From Streptomyces sp. TRM49041 (lineage in GTDB: Bacteria; Actinomycetota; Actinomycetes; Streptomycetales; Streptomycetaceae), in assembly GCF_008271805.1 (NCBI RefSeq), contig NZ_VSRY01000144.1:40180-104179 (forward strand): DNA of 64,000 bases, in the 5' to 3' direction. Shown piece after piece: positions 16,600 through 25,309 of this stretch. Under the pieces are notes generated by a model. The model saw nothing but the letters and a program-made list of their open reading frames with translations. It did no database searches and was not told the DNA's origin. Within the stretch, counting starts at the first letter, position 1; each line of letters opens with the position of its first letter. The position numbers and the translations under genes were made by a program.

Positions 16600-16640
16600 G
16601 GGTCTCCATCAGGATGAAAGTCCTGATGGGGGCCCTTTCT
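16600..16640 (+). terminator. Terminator after tRNA-Leu
   Basis: Arms 16600-16614 and 16621-16635 form a 15-pair stem with G-U pairs (gggtctccatcagga against tcctgatgggggccc) around a 6-base loop. The run tttct follows. It is placed to end the tRNA transcript. Confidence 0.85.
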
Positions 16641-16669
16641 CGTTGTGCGGTGCATGGTGTGAACGAGGG

Positions 16670-16678
16670 TTGTCCACA
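16670..16678 (+). promoter_or_regulatory. Perfect DnaA box upstream of the DUF2252 gene
   Basis: TTGTCCACA matches the Streptomyces DnaA box exactly. It stands in the 110-base gap between the tRNA terminator and the DUF2252 gene. Two one-mismatch boxes lie some 440-500 bases upstream. Confidence 0.6.
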
Positions 16679-16750
16679 GGGGGCGACGGCAGGTGTGCGG
16701 GCGGGTACGGTCGTCGGACGGCTGTTGAGCGTCGGGGAATTGGGGGGCGC

Positions 16751-18250
16751 ATGGACGAGATCCGGGCTGCGGTGCCCGCGCAGCGGACGGGCAGCGGCAG
16801 CGCTGTCGGCGGAGGTACGGGCGGCTCCCCGGGTGGCGCTTCGGGTGGGCGTATCCCCGTGGTGCCGGGGTTCGCGCGGCGTCGGGGCGGGGCGTACCGG
16901 CCGGGCGTGGACGAGGGGCCGAAGGCGCGGGGCAAGGCTCTGCGGGAGCGGGTGCCCCGGTCGTCGCACGACACCCTCGTGCCGGGCGCCGGTCGGCCGG
17001 ACGCGGTGCGCGCGGTCGAGGAGTCGAGCCGGGACCGGGTGCCGGCGCTGGCGCCGATACGGGTCGGCCGGATGGCGGCCACACCCTTCGCGTTCCTGCG
17101 CGGGGCCGCCGGACTGATGGCGCACGACCTGGCGGGTACACCGGTGACCCGGGTGGCCGCGCAGATATGCGGGGACGCGCACGCGGCGAACTTCGGGCTC
17201 TACGGCGATGCGCGGGGCCGCCTGGTCATCGACCTGAACGACTTCGACGAGACCGTGGTCGGCCCCTGGGAGTGGGACGTCAAGCGGCTCGCGGCGTCGC
17301 TGGTGCTGGCCGGGCGGGAGACCGGCGCCGACGAGGACGTGTGCCGGGCGGCGGCGTACGACGCGGCGGGCGCCTACCGGCGCACCATGCGGCTGCTGGC
17401 CAAGATGCCGGTGCTGGACGCCTGGAACGCCATCGCCGACGAGGAGCTCGTCTCGCACGCGGACGCGCGGGATCTGCTGGGCACGCTGGAGCGGGTGTCG
17501 GAGAAGGCGCGCAGGAACACCAGCGCCCGCTTCGCCGCGAAGGCGACGGAGAGCTGCGAGGACGGCGTACGGCGGTTCATGGACGCCCCGCCCGTGCTGC
17601 GGCGGGTGCCCGACGCGGAGGCGGCGGCGGTCGCGGCGGCGCTGGGCCCGTATCTGGGGACGCTGCCGCCGGACCGGCTGCCGCTGCTCGGCCGGTACGC
17701 GATCCACGACGTGGCCTTCCGGGTGGTCGGCACGGGCAGTGTGGGCACCCGGTCGTATGTGGTGCTGCTCCTGGACCACCGGGGGGAGCCGCTGGTCCTC
17801 CAGGTGAAGGAGGCGCGGCCGTCAGCGCTGGTGCCGTATCTGCCGGCCGCCGGGTTCGAGGCCGAGGCGGCGGAGCACGAGGGGCGCCGGGTGGTCCTGG
17901 GCCAGAAGCGGATGCAGGTGGTCAGCGACAGCCTGCTGGGGTGGACGACCGTGGAGGGGCGGCCGTACCAGGTGCGGCAGTTCCGGAACCGGAAGGGCAG
18001 CGTTGACCCGGCGGCGCTGGCGGCCGACCAGGTCGACGACTACGGGCGGATGACCGGTGCCCTGCTGGCGCGGGCGCACGCGCACAGCGCCGACCCCCGG
18101 CTGATAGCGGCGTACTGCGGCAAGAACGACGAGCTGGACGCGGCCGTCGCGGGCTTCGCCGTGGCGTACGCGGACCGTACGGAGGCCGATCACGCAGATC
18201 TGGTGGCGGCCGTGCGGAGCGGGCGCATCGCCGCCGAACTGGGGGTGTGA
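16751..18250 (+). CDS. DUF2252 family protein
   Basis: This 499-residue protein has the DUF2252 hallmarks: FAFLRGAAGLMAHDL, then ICGDAHAANFGLYGDARGR and LVIDLNDFDETVVGPWEWDV. The GDxHxxNF and DLNDFDE pairs recall the catalytic and metal motifs of aminoglycoside-phosphotransferase-like kinases. DUF2252 is thought to share that fold, but no substrate is known to me. The first ~75 residues are a Gly/Arg-rich extension. The ATG at 16751 has a ggggggcgc purine run in front. It is transcribed towards the J-like gene. Confidence 0.88.
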   Translation: MDEIRAAVPAQRTGSGSAVGGGTGGSPGGASGGRIPVVPGFARRRGGAYRPGVDEGPKARGKALRERVPRSSHDTLVPGAGRPDAVRAVEESSRDRVPALAPIRVGRMAATPFAFLRGAAGLMAHDLAGTPVTRVAAQICGDAHAANFGLYGDARGRLVIDLNDFDETVVGPWEWDVKRLAASLVLAGRETGADEDVCRAAAYDAAGAYRRTMRLLAKMPVLDAWNAIADEELVSHADARDLLGTLERVSEKARRNTSARFAAKATESCEDGVRRFMDAPPVLRRVPDAEAAAVAAALGPYLGTLPPDRLPLLGRYAIHDVAFRVVGTGSVGTRSYVVLLLDHRGEPLVLQVKEARPSALVPYLPAAGFEAEAAEHEGRRVVLGQKRMQVVSDSLLGWTTVEGRPYQVRQFRNRKGSVDPAALAADQVDDYGRMTGALLARAHAHSADPRLIAAYCGKNDELDAAVAGFAVAYADRTEADHADLVAAVRSGRIAAELGV

Positions 18251-18271
18251 CGGGTGGGCACCGGTCGCCCG

Positions 18272-18277
18272 TAGTCT
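18272..18277 (+). promoter_or_regulatory. -10 element of a leaderless promoter
   Basis: TAGTCT ends six bases before the GTG at 18284, and no ribosome binding site precedes that start. A TANNNT box 5-8 bases before the start codon is the usual sign of a leaderless transcript in Streptomyces. Confidence 0.6.
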
Positions 18278-18283
18278 GGTCGG

Positions 18284-19186
18284 GTGACGACCCCGAGCGA
18301 CGATGTGACCGGCGCCTCCGTGGACGAGGCCGCTGCCGCCGAGCAGCCTGAGCAGCCCGAGCAGCAGGGGCGGGCCGAGGCGCCCGGTGGTGCCGAGGCC
18401 GCCGAGGCGCCGGAGGCGCGCCTGGAGCGTGCGGTGCGCGCGGCCGAGCAGGCGCTGATCGAGTTCGAGATCGCGGTGGAGACCTTCCGCGTCGAGGTGG
18501 AGAACTTCTCCCGGCTGCACCACCAGAAGCTCGGCCCGATGTACGCGCGCCTGGACGAGCTGGACGCGCTGATCGCGGAGGCCCGCGCGGCGCGTACCGG
18601 TGACCCGGAGGACCTGCGGAAGGCGCAGGAGGCGCGGGCGCTGGTCCAGCCCATGCCGGGGGTCGACGAGCTCTTCCACAGCTGGATCGACTCCGACGGC
18701 CTGTCCCCGGAGGCCGCGGCGATGCTGAACGAGCGGCCCGTGCAGGCGCCCAAGCGCGTCCGCCCGAGCGACGAGGCGCGCAGGCTCTTCCGGGAACTGG
18801 TCCGCCAGGCCCATCCCGACCTGGCCGCGGACGAGGCGGAGCGGAAGCGGCGCGACGAGTTCATCTCCCGGGTCAACGCCGCGTACGCGCGGGGTGACGA
18901 GACGCTGCTGCGCGAGCTGACCGACGAGTGGGCGGCCGGTCCCGCCCCCGCCGTGCCCGAGTTCAGCGAGAGCGAGGAGCTGTACGCGCGCCTCGAGTGG
19001 CTGGCGCACCGCAAGGAGCTGCTGGCCGCAGTCGCGCGTGAGCTGGAGGAGAGCGCGATCGGTGCGATGCTGCGGATGGCGCCCGACGACCCCGACCGGC
19101 TGCTCGACGAGGTCGCCGAGCAACTGCTGGCCCAGGTGTCCGAGCGTGAGGCAGAGCTGGCCGGACTGACGAGCTCGCCCGAGTAA
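18284..19186 (+). CDS. J-domain-like coiled-coil protein, function unknown
   Basis: This 300-residue protein begins with a Glu/Ala-rich acidic tail. A helical, coiled-coil-prone segment follows (about residues 45-115, with AEQALIEFEIAVETFRVEVEN). A J-like segment then reads ARRLFRELVRQAHPDLA and ADEAERKRRDEFISRVN, including the HPD tripeptide (about residues 180-182) typical of DnaJ proteins. The rest of a classical J domain is poorly conserved, so a chaperone role is only suggested. Transcription is probably leaderless. The rhodanese gene follows after 51 bases. Confidence 0.8.
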   Translation: MTTPSDDVTGASVDEAAAAEQPEQPEQQGRAEAPGGAEAAEAPEARLERAVRAAEQALIEFEIAVETFRVEVENFSRLHHQKLGPMYARLDELDALIAEARAARTGDPEDLRKAQEARALVQPMPGVDELFHSWIDSDGLSPEAAAMLNERPVQAPKRVRPSDEARRLFRELVRQAHPDLAADEAERKRRDEFISRVNAAYARGDETLLRELTDEWAAGPAPAVPEFSESEELYARLEWLAHRKELLAAVARELEESAIGAMLRMAPDDPDRLLDEVAEQLLAQVSEREAELAGLTSSPE

Positions 19187-19237
19187 GAGCCTGGAGTGAA
19201 GAGCTCCCGTACCCGCCCCAGAGAGAAGGATTGATCG

Positions 19238-19582
19238 ATGAACTTCGCACCGCTGCCCACCGTGGACGTCGCGTCCGTTCCGGGCGACGCGCTGGTCCTG
19301 GACGTGCGGGAGGCCGACGAGTGGGCGGCCGGGCATGTCGAGGGCGCTGTGCATGTGCCGATGAGTGAGTTCGTCGCCCGCTTCGGCGAGGTGACGGAGG
19401 CGGTGGCCGACGGGCGGCGCGCCTATGTGATGTGCCGGGTCGGCGGCCGTTCGGCGCAGGTCACGCAGTACCTGGTGCAGCAGGGTGTCGACGCGGTGAA
19501 CATCGACGGCGGCATGCTCGCCTGGGAGGGCTCCGGCCGCCCGATGGTGGCCGAGCACGGCGGCCCCGCGGTCGTCGTCTAG
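19238..19582 (+). CDS. Single-domain rhodanese-like protein
   Basis: This 114-residue protein consists of one rhodanese fold: VLDVREADEWAAGHVEGAVH (residues 15-34) and the active-site loop CRVGGRSA with its Cys near residue 66. Such proteins move sulfane sulfur, for example from thiosulfate to a thiol acceptor. A good agagaagga binding site precedes the ATG. No clear sulfur pathway lies alongside; moeA and mobA are about 16 kb away and not linked by operon. Confidence 0.93.
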   Translation: MNFAPLPTVDVASVPGDALVLDVREADEWAAGHVEGAVHVPMSEFVARFGEVTEAVADGRRAYVMCRVGGRSAQVTQYLVQQGVDAVNIDGGMLAWEGSGRPMVAEHGGPAVVV

Positions 19583-19609
19583 TCCTGGTCGGTTCCGTAC
19601 GCGGGGCGG

Positions 19610-20743
19610 TCAGCTCAGGGGGTGGGCGGCCAGCAGGTCGCCGAGGGCCTCCTCGTGCGCGGCGGCCGGGCCGAGCGAGAGCTCCAGGTGCTTGGCCCAG
19701 GCGTGGTAGCGGTGCAGCGGATAGTCCGTGTCCGCGCCGAAGCCGCCGTGCAGATGCTGTGCCGTCTGGACGACGCGCCGCACGCCCTCCGAGGCCCAGA
19801 TCTTCGCCACCGCGACATCGGCGGCCGCCGGTAGCGGGCCTCCGGCGCCGGTGCTGAGCCGCCAGGCCGCCTGCCACAGGGTGGCCTCCATGGCCCGCAG
19901 GTCGATGTAGCGGTCGGCGGCCTGCACGGCGACCGCCTGGAACGTCGCGATCGGGTGGCCGAACTGGTGCCGCTTCCCGGTGTACTCGCTGGTCATGCTG
20001 AGCACGGCGGTGCCCACGCCCAGCGCCAGCGCGCAGGTGCCGGCCGTGAGCAGGGCGCGCAGCCACTCCCAGGCGCCGTCGGCGGTGATCAGCTCGTGCG
20101 CGCCGGTCCGTACGGAGTCGAGCCGCAGCTCCGCGAGCAGCTCGCCGTTCGTGGACACCTGGTCTGCCAGAGTCGTACCGTCCCGGTCGCGCGGCACCAG
20201 GGCCAGCACGGCGCTCCCGTCGTCCGTGGTGGCCGGTACGGCGATGCGGTCCGCGCCGCATGCCCACGGGACGGCCGTCTGGACACCGTCCAGCAGCCAG
20301 CCGTCGCCGTCGCGGCGGGCCGTGACGGCCAGCTCGGCCGGGTCGTGGCCGGTGCGGCCGTTCGCGCCGACGGTGAGCACCAGTTCGCCCCGGCCGACGG
20401 CAGGAAGGAGCTCGGTGGCCAGGACCCTGTCGCCGTACCGCTCGACGATCATGGCGACCGCGCTCGTCTCCAGCAGCGGTATCCGGGCCAGCACGCCGGC
20501 CGACTCGCGCAGCACCAGACAGAGGGCGATCGGGTCCAGGCCGGCGCCGCCGTGCTCGGGCCCGAGCACCAGACTCAGCAGATCGGCGTCCGCCAGCCGT
20601 GCCCACAGCGGCCGGTCGAGGTCCTCCGCCACCGCACCCGGGGTACGCGCCGGGCTGGGCACGCCGTCGGGCGCCACGCCCGAGAAGACCGCCCTGGCGG
20701 CCTCGGCCGCCGCCTGCTGCTCCTCGGTGAAGGTGAAGTCCAC
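19610..20743 (-). CDS. Acyl-CoA dehydrogenase family protein
   Basis: This 377-residue protein starts MDFTFTEEQQAAAEAARAVF, the usual acyl-CoA dehydrogenase opening. The FAD-region GGAGLDPIALCLVLRE and the helical C-terminal domain (GKRHQFGHPIATFQAVAVQ, QTAQHLHGGFGADTDYPLHR) follow. The EGT motif that holds the catalytic Glu in standard enzymes is not seen at the C-terminus. That is also true of one subunit in the two-subunit steroid-type dehydrogenases. A KstR-like operator 85 bases upstream supports a steroid or lipid catabolic role. It has its own promoter, separate from paaE. Confidence 0.85.
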   Translation of the reverse strand: MDFTFTEEQQAAAEAARAVFSGVAPDGVPSPARTPGAVAEDLDRPLWARLADADLLSLVLGPEHGGAGLDPIALCLVLRESAGVLARIPLLETSAVAMIVERYGDRVLATELLPAVGRGELVLTVGANGRTGHDPAELAVTARRDGDGWLLDGVQTAVPWACGADRIAVPATTDDGSAVLALVPRDRDGTTLADQVSTNGELLAELRLDSVRTGAHELITADGAWEWLRALLTAGTCALALGVGTAVLSMTSEYTGKRHQFGHPIATFQAVAVQAADRYIDLRAMEATLWQAAWRLSTGAGGPLPAAADVAVAKIWASEGVRRVVQTAQHLHGGFGADTDYPLHRYHAWAKHLELSLGPAAAHEEALGDLLAAHPLS

Positions 20744-20827
20744 GGTCGCGCCCTCCAGTTCTTCCCGCTGCCCCGCTGCCCCGCTGCCGGGCAGCGGCGG
20801 TCCTGGATGTCTGACGGGGCGTCACCA

Positions 20828-20841
20828 TAGAACAGGTTCTA
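20828..20841. promoter_or_regulatory. KstR-type operator upstream of the acyl-CoA dehydrogenase gene
   Basis: TAGAACAGGTTCTA is a perfect 6-2-6 palindrome and fits the published KstR motif TnnAACnnGTTnnA of actinobacterial cholesterol-catabolism regulons. It lies in the 167-base gap between the acyl-CoA dehydrogenase start and the end of paaE. No KstR gene is in the window. Confidence 0.7.
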
Positions 20842-20910
20842 GTGGAAGGGAATGGCGGGGCGCGCCACGGCCACGGCACAGGCACCGGCCATACGGCCCG
20901 CGGGACTCCG

Positions 20911-21972
20911 TCAGCGGTCGAAGTCGAGCTCAACCTCCGCCGTCATCGGATGCGACTGGCACGCCAGCACATAACCGGACTCCGTCTCCTCGGACTCCAG
21001 CGCGTAGTTGCGGTCCATCCGCACCTCGCCGGACACCAGGAACGCCCGGCACGTGCCGCAGACGCCGCCCTTGCATGCGTACGGTGCGTCCGACCTGCTG
21101 CGCAGCACGGTCTCCAGCAGCGACTCGCCCTCCTGCACCGGCCACGACCCGGAACGGCCGTCCAGCGTCGCGGTCAGCGTGGCGTGCGCCGCCTCACCCG
21201 GCAACGGCCGGCGGGCCGTCGACGAGCCGTCGTCCACATGGAAGATCTCCTGGTGGATGTGGTTCCGTCGGACGCCAAGCCCCTGCAGCGCCCGCTCGGC
21301 GCCTTGAACCAGCCCGAACGGCCCGCACAGGAACCAGCCGTCCACATCGTCCACCGCCAGCAGCACGGGAAGCAGCCCGGTCAGCCGCTCCTCGTCCAGC
21401 CGCCCGGACGGCAGCCCCGTCTGCTGCTCCTCCCGGGACAGCACCGTGACCAGTTGGAAGCGGTCCGGGTAGCGGTCCTTGAGGTCCGCCACCTCGTCCA
21501 GGAACATCGTCGAGGCGGCCGTGCGGTCGCTCCGTATGAGGCAGAAGCGCGACTCCGGCTCCCGGGCCAGCAGCGTGGCCGCGATCGACAGAACCGGCGT
21601 GATCCCGCTACCGCCGACGATCGCCGCGAAGTGACCGGGCCGCGGCGCCAGGACGAACCGGCCCATCGGCTCCATGACCTCGACGGTGTCCCCGACCGCG
21701 AGCTCCTTCAGGGCGTACGTCGAGAACTCGCCGCCGTCCACCAGCCGGATGCCCACTCGCAGCACCGTGTCCTCGCCGGGCGCGGCAGCGGGTGAGCAGA
21801 TCGAGTACGTACGGCGGATCTCCTCGCCCCCCGTGGACATCCGGCGCATCGCCAGGTGCTGGCCGGGGGTATGGCGGAACGCCTCGCGCAGCTCGGGTGG
21901 GACGGCGAAGGTGACGGCCACCGAGTCGTCTGTGAGCCGCTCGACCTCGCTCACCCGGAGCGGATGGAACAT
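20911..21972 (-). CDS. paaE: Phenylacetyl-CoA epoxidase, reductase subunit PaaE
   Basis: This 353-residue flavoprotein feeds electrons from NADPH to the di-iron subunit. It has an FAD-binding domain (RRTYSICSP), a nucleotide-binding domain (GGSGITPVLSI) and a C-terminal 2Fe-2S ferredoxin domain with CKGGVCGTC and a distal Cys in VLACQSHP. The ATG directly abuts the paaD stop. It is the last gene of paaABCDE. The operon converts phenylacetyl-CoA to its ring 1,2-epoxide in the cytoplasm. Confidence 0.95.
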   Translation of the reverse strand: MFHPLRVSEVERLTDDSVAVTFAVPPELREAFRHTPGQHLAMRRMSTGGEEIRRTYSICSPAAAPGEDTVLRVGIRLVDGGEFSTYALKELAVGDTVEVMEPMGRFVLAPRPGHFAAIVGGSGITPVLSIAATLLAREPESRFCLIRSDRTAASTMFLDEVADLKDRYPDRFQLVTVLSREEQQTGLPSGRLDEERLTGLLPVLLAVDDVDGWFLCGPFGLVQGAERALQGLGVRRNHIHQEIFHVDDGSSTARRPLPGEAAHATLTATLDGRSGSWPVQEGESLLETVLRSRSDAPYACKGGVCGTCRAFLVSGEVRMDRNYALESEETESGYVLACQSHPMTAEVELDFDR

Positions 21973-22467
21973 CTACAACTCCTTGAAGTGGTCGAAGGGT
22001 TCGCGGCAGGTGACGCAGCGGCGCAGCGACTTGCACGCGGTCGACGAGAACCTGCTCAGCAGCTCGGTGTCGGTCGAGCCGCAGTGCGGGCAGCGGATGG
22101 CGAGGGTCAGCGGCACCGGGCCGTCCGTCCCCTGCCGGCGCGGCGGGGCAATGCCGAACTCGCTGAGCTTGCGCCGTCCTTCGTCGCTGATGTCGTCGGT
22201 GGACCAGGCGGGGGAGAGTACCGTGACGACGGACACCTCGGGTATGCCGTGGTCGTGGAGGACCTGCTCTATGTCGGAGGACATCGCCTCGATGGCCGGG
22301 CAGCCGGTGTAGGTGGGGGTCAGCTCGACCTTCACCTTGCCGGGGGAGAGGACACGCACGCCCCGCAGTACGCCGAGCTCCTCCAGGGTGAGCGCCGGCA
22401 GCTCGGGGTCGGGGACAGAACCGGCCAGGCGGCTCAGCTCCTCCTCGAGCGGCGTCATGGTCACCAT
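21973..22467 (-). CDS. paaD: Phenylacetate pathway protein PaaD (MIP18-type, Fe-S maturation)
   Basis: This 164-residue protein has a DUF59/MIP18-like domain (VPDPELPALTLEELGVLRGV, PTYTGCPAIEAM) and a C-terminal Cys cluster, CPHCG with CKSLRRCVTC, likely a metal site. PaaD is needed for epoxidase activity and is thought to help Fe-S insertion into PaaE. The first in-frame ATG (22467) overlaps the paaC stop by seven bases; a second ATG at 22458 is possible. Confidence 0.93.
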   Translation of the reverse strand: MVTMTPLEEELSRLAGSVPDPELPALTLEELGVLRGVRVLSPGKVKVELTPTYTGCPAIEAMSSDIEQVLHDHGIPEVSVVTVLSPAWSTDDISDEGRRKLSEFGIAPPRRQGTDGPVPLTLAIRCPHCGSTDTELLSRFSSTACKSLRRCVTCREPFDHFKEL

Positions 22468-23201
22468 GACGCCCCCGGGTGGCTGCGGTGAAGATGCTGC
22501 ATCTCGGCGAGCATCCGTCCGAACGACTCGGTGTGCACACCCTGCCGACCCGCACCCGCGCTCCACGGGGTCTCCCGCCGCCCCTCGGGCACGGAGAGGG
22601 CCGCCCGGCCCAGCACCGCCGACACCGATGCCAGCCAGTCGGCCTCCAGCTCCCGCCAGTCGACATCGACGCCCTCGACCGGCTGGAACAGCTCGCCGGT
22701 GAAGCGCCACAGAGCGTCGCATGCCCGCTGCATCCGGTCGTGGCTCTCCGGCGTGCCGTCGCCGAGCCGCAGCGTCCACTGCTCGGCGTGGTCCTGGTGG
22801 TAGGCGACCTCCTTGACCGCCTTCGCGGCGAGCGCCTTCAGCGTGTCCTGCTGCTCGTCGCCCGCGCGCGACTCGGCAGCCGCGAGCCGGCCGTACAGCA
22901 GTCGCTGGTAGGTGGAGAAGTACAACTGACGGGCGATGGTGTGGGCGAAGTCGCCGTTCGGCTGCTCGACGAGCTGTGCGTTGCGGAAGGCCCGTTCCTC
23001 CCGGAGGAAGGCGAGCTCGTCCTCGTCGCCGGCGAGGGAGAGCAGCACCCTTGCCTGTCCGAGCAGATCCAGCGCGATGTTGGCGAGGGCGACCTCCTCC
23101 TCCAGCACGGGTGCGTGGCCCGCCCACTCCCCCAGACGGTGGGACAGCACCAGCGCGTCGTCTCCGAGGGCGAGGGCCGCGGTGTTCAGGGAGGTAGTCA
23201 C
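22461..23201 (-). CDS. paaC: Phenylacetyl-CoA epoxidase, structural subunit PaaC
   Basis: This 246-residue all-helical ferritin-like protein shows the PaaC pattern: RLGEWAGHAPVLEEEVALANIA, DLLGQAR and KAVKEVAYHQDHAEQWTLRLGDG. PaaC forms a heterodimer with PaaA and lacks a working di-iron site. The GTG start overlaps the paaB stop by four bases, so expression is tightly coupled. Confidence 0.95.
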   Translation of the reverse strand: MTTSLNTAALALGDDALVLSHRLGEWAGHAPVLEEEVALANIALDLLGQARVLLSLAGDEDELAFLREERAFRNAQLVEQPNGDFAHTIARQLYFSTYQRLLYGRLAAAESRAGDEQQDTLKALAAKAVKEVAYHQDHAEQWTLRLGDGTPESHDRMQRACDALWRFTGELFQPVEGVDVDWRELEADWLASVSAVLGRAALSVPEGRRETPWSAGAGRQGVHTESFGRMLAEMQHLHRSHPGASW

Positions 23202-23485
23202 AGGTGCTGCACTCCCTCGGGGATCTCGTAGAAGGTCGGGTGCCGGTACGGCTTGTCGGCGGACGGCTCGAAGAAGGGGTCCTTCTCGTCGGGCGACGAC
23301 GCGGTGATCGCGGCCGAGGGCACTACCCAGATGGAGACGCCTTCGTTGCGCCGCGTGTACAGGTCGCGGGCATTGCGCAGGGCCATCTCCGCGTCCGGGG
23401 CGTGCAGGCTTCCCGCGTGGGAGTGGGACAGCCCGCGGCGCGAGCGCACGAACACCTCCCACAGCGGCCAGTCGCTGGTGGTCAT
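23198..23485 (-). CDS. paaB: Phenylacetyl-CoA epoxidase subunit PaaB
   Basis: This 95-residue protein carries the PaaB signature WPLWEVFVRSRRGLSHSHAGS and LYTRRNEGVSIWVVPS. PaaB bridges PaaAC dimers in the epoxidase complex. Its ATG overlaps the paaA stop by four bases. The length is normal for the family. Confidence 0.95.
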   Translation of the reverse strand: MTTSDWPLWEVFVRSRRGLSHSHAGSLHAPDAEMALRNARDLYTRRNEGVSIWVVPSAAITASSPDEKDPFFEPSADKPYRHPTFYEIPEGVQHL

Positions 23486-24471
23486 GCCGTCGCCTCCCCG
23501 GTCTCCCCGGACTCGTCGCCCTTGATCCGATCGTTCTGCTTCGCGGCGTACGCGGCCGCCGCCTCCCTGACCCAGGCTCCCTCGTCATGGGCCCGGCGGC
23601 GCTGGGTGATCCGCTGTTCGTTGCAGGGCCCGTTGCCCTTGAGGACCTCGCGGAACTCGGCCCAGTCGATCGCGCCGAAGTCGTGGTGGCCCCGCTCCTC
23701 GTTCCACCGCAGGTCGGGGTCGGGGAGGGTGAGGCGCAGGGACTCCGCCTGCGGGACGCAGATATCGACGAAGCGCTGGCGCAGCTCGTCGTTGGAGTGG
23801 CGCTTGATCTTCCAGGCCATGGACTGCGCGGAGTGCGCCGACTCGTCGTCGGGCGGGCCGAACATCATCAGGGACGGCCACCACCAGCGGTTCACGGCGT
23901 CCTGTGCCATCTCGTGCTGGGCCGGTGTGCCGCGGGAGAGGGCGAGCAGCGCCTCGTAGCCCTGGCGCTGGTGGAACGACTCCTCCTTGCAGATGCGGAC
24001 CATCGCGCGGGCGTACGGGCCATAGGAGCAGCGGCAAAGCGGCACCTGGTTGGTGATCGCGGCGCCATCCACGAGCCAGCCGATCGCGCCGACGTCGGCC
24101 CAGGTCAGGGTGGGGTAGTTGAAGATCGACGAATACTTCTGGCGCCCCGAGTGGAGCTTGTCCAGCAGCTCGTCCCGGCCGGTGCCGAGCGTCTCGGCGG
24201 CGCTGTACAGATACAGGCCGTGCCCCGCCTCGTCCTGCACCTTGGCCATCAGGATGGCCTTGCGGCGCAGCGAGGGCGCGCGCGTGATCCAGTTCGCCTC
24301 GGGCTGCATGCCGATGATCTCGGAGTGGGCGTGCTGGGCGATCTGGCGGACCAGCGTCGCGCGGTACGCGTCCGGCATCCAGTCACGCGGTTCGATGCGC
24401 TCGTCAGCGGCGACAGCGGCATCGAACACCGCCTCGTACGCCTCCTGCGAGTCCGCAGTCACTGCCGTCAT
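23482..24471 (-). CDS. paaA: Phenylacetyl-CoA epoxidase, catalytic di-iron subunit PaaA
   Basis: This 329-residue protein carries the di-iron ligands in helical motifs: HSEIIGMQPEANW, KVQDEAGHGLYLYSA and CKEESFHQRQGYEALL. It inserts one oxygen atom into the ring of phenylacetyl-CoA. It is the first gene of the operon. The promoter region between 24472 and 24583 carries a PaaR-type operator about 15 bases before the ATG. Confidence 0.96.
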   Translation of the reverse strand: MTAVTADSQEAYEAVFDAAVAADERIEPRDWMPDAYRATLVRQIAQHAHSEIIGMQPEANWITRAPSLRRKAILMAKVQDEAGHGLYLYSAAETLGTGRDELLDKLHSGRQKYSSIFNYPTLTWADVGAIGWLVDGAAITNQVPLCRCSYGPYARAMVRICKEESFHQRQGYEALLALSRGTPAQHEMAQDAVNRWWWPSLMMFGPPDDESAHSAQSMAWKIKRHSNDELRQRFVDICVPQAESLRLTLPDPDLRWNEERGHHDFGAIDWAEFREVLKGNGPCNEQRITQRRRAHDEGAWVREAAAAYAAKQNDRIKGDESGETGEATA

Positions 24472-24485
24472 CGGGCCCCCTACCG

Positions 24486-24499
24486 ACCGATCGTTCGGT
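24486..24499. promoter_or_regulatory. PaaR-type operator before paaA
   Basis: On the minus strand this reads ACCGAACGATCGGT, identical to the site at 29113-29126, and the identity extends to 18 bases with flanks. It fits the core ACCGNNCGNNCGGT of the PaaR operator described in corynebacteria. It lies directly before paaA, where bound repressor would block transcription. Confidence 0.8.
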
Positions 24500-24544
24500 T
24501 GAATGACTTCAATGGTGAGTCGGCGGCCCGTATGGTGTCAACCC

Positions 24545-24553
24545 TGTGGATAA
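24545..24553 (-). promoter_or_regulatory. Perfect DnaA box in the paaA upstream gap
   Basis: TGTGGATAA is the reverse complement of TTATCCACA. It stands alone between the divergent paaA and DUF5819 genes, close to the PaaR operator. Confidence 0.5.
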
Positions 24554-24583
24554 CTGCGGTGGAGCGACGCGGATCGGGGCGGG

Positions 24584-25309
24584 ATGGAGTCGTACGACGA
24601 GCAGCGCGGACGCGCTGGGCACGCTGTCGGCGGCCGGAGTCCCGATCCGGCCGGGATAACGGCACTCTCCCTCCCGTATCAGGCCGCCGCCGCTGTCGCG
24701 CTCGCGGCGATCGGATTCGTCGCCTGCTTCCATCTGGCCATGGTCTTTCTCCATGTCGCACCTTCGAACACGCTGACGAAGGAGCACGGCAGAGCGGTCG
24801 ACGACTGGGTCATGCCGGAGTTCGAGCAGAACTGGAAGCTCTTCGCCCCCAACCCGCTCCAGCAGAACATCGCGGTCCAGGTCCGCGCCGAGGTCGTCGA
24901 TGCCGGCGAGCGCCGGGTCACGCCGTGGATCGACCTGTCCGCCGAGGACGGTGCGGCGATCCGCGGCAACCCCTTCCCCAGTCATGTGCAGCAGAACGAG
25001 CTGCGCCGTGCCTGGGACTTCTACGTGAACCAGCACGGCAACGACGACGAGGGCAACGGCCTGCGCGCCGGGCTCTCCGAGCGCTACATCCGGCGCATCG
25101 CCCTGATGCGGCTGGAGCGCCACGACCTGGGCGGGAAGATCGAGCGGATACAGATGCGCTCCTCGACCACGGGCGTGAAAGCCCCGCCGTGGAGCGACGA
25201 GAAGATCGACGCGCGGCCATACCACCGGCTGCTGCCGTGGTGGACCGTGACCGCCGCCGACCTGGCGGGCGGCGTGACCGGCGGCCGCACGGGGGAGGAG
25301 GCCAGGTGA
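24584..25309 (+). CDS. DUF5819 family membrane-anchored protein
   Basis: This 241-residue protein has one membrane helix (AAAAVALAAIGFVACFHLAMVFL, about residues 35-57) and an outside domain starting VMPEFEQNWKLFAPNPLQQNI, the mark of DUF5819. Its stop overlaps the GTG of the HTTM gene by four bases. The two form a recurrent actinobacterial pair. HTTM proteins resemble vitamin K-dependent carboxylases, and the partner may work with them in the membrane, but no function is known. Confidence 0.85.
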   Translation: MESYDEQRGRAGHAVGGRSPDPAGITALSLPYQAAAAVALAAIGFVACFHLAMVFLHVAPSNTLTKEHGRAVDDWVMPEFEQNWKLFAPNPLQQNIAVQVRAEVVDAGERRVTPWIDLSAEDGAAIRGNPFPSHVQQNELRRAWDFYVNQHGNDDEGNGLRAGLSERYIRRIALMRLERHDLGGKIERIQMRSSTTGVKAPPWSDEKIDARPYHRLLPWWTVTAADLAGGVTGGRTGEEAR

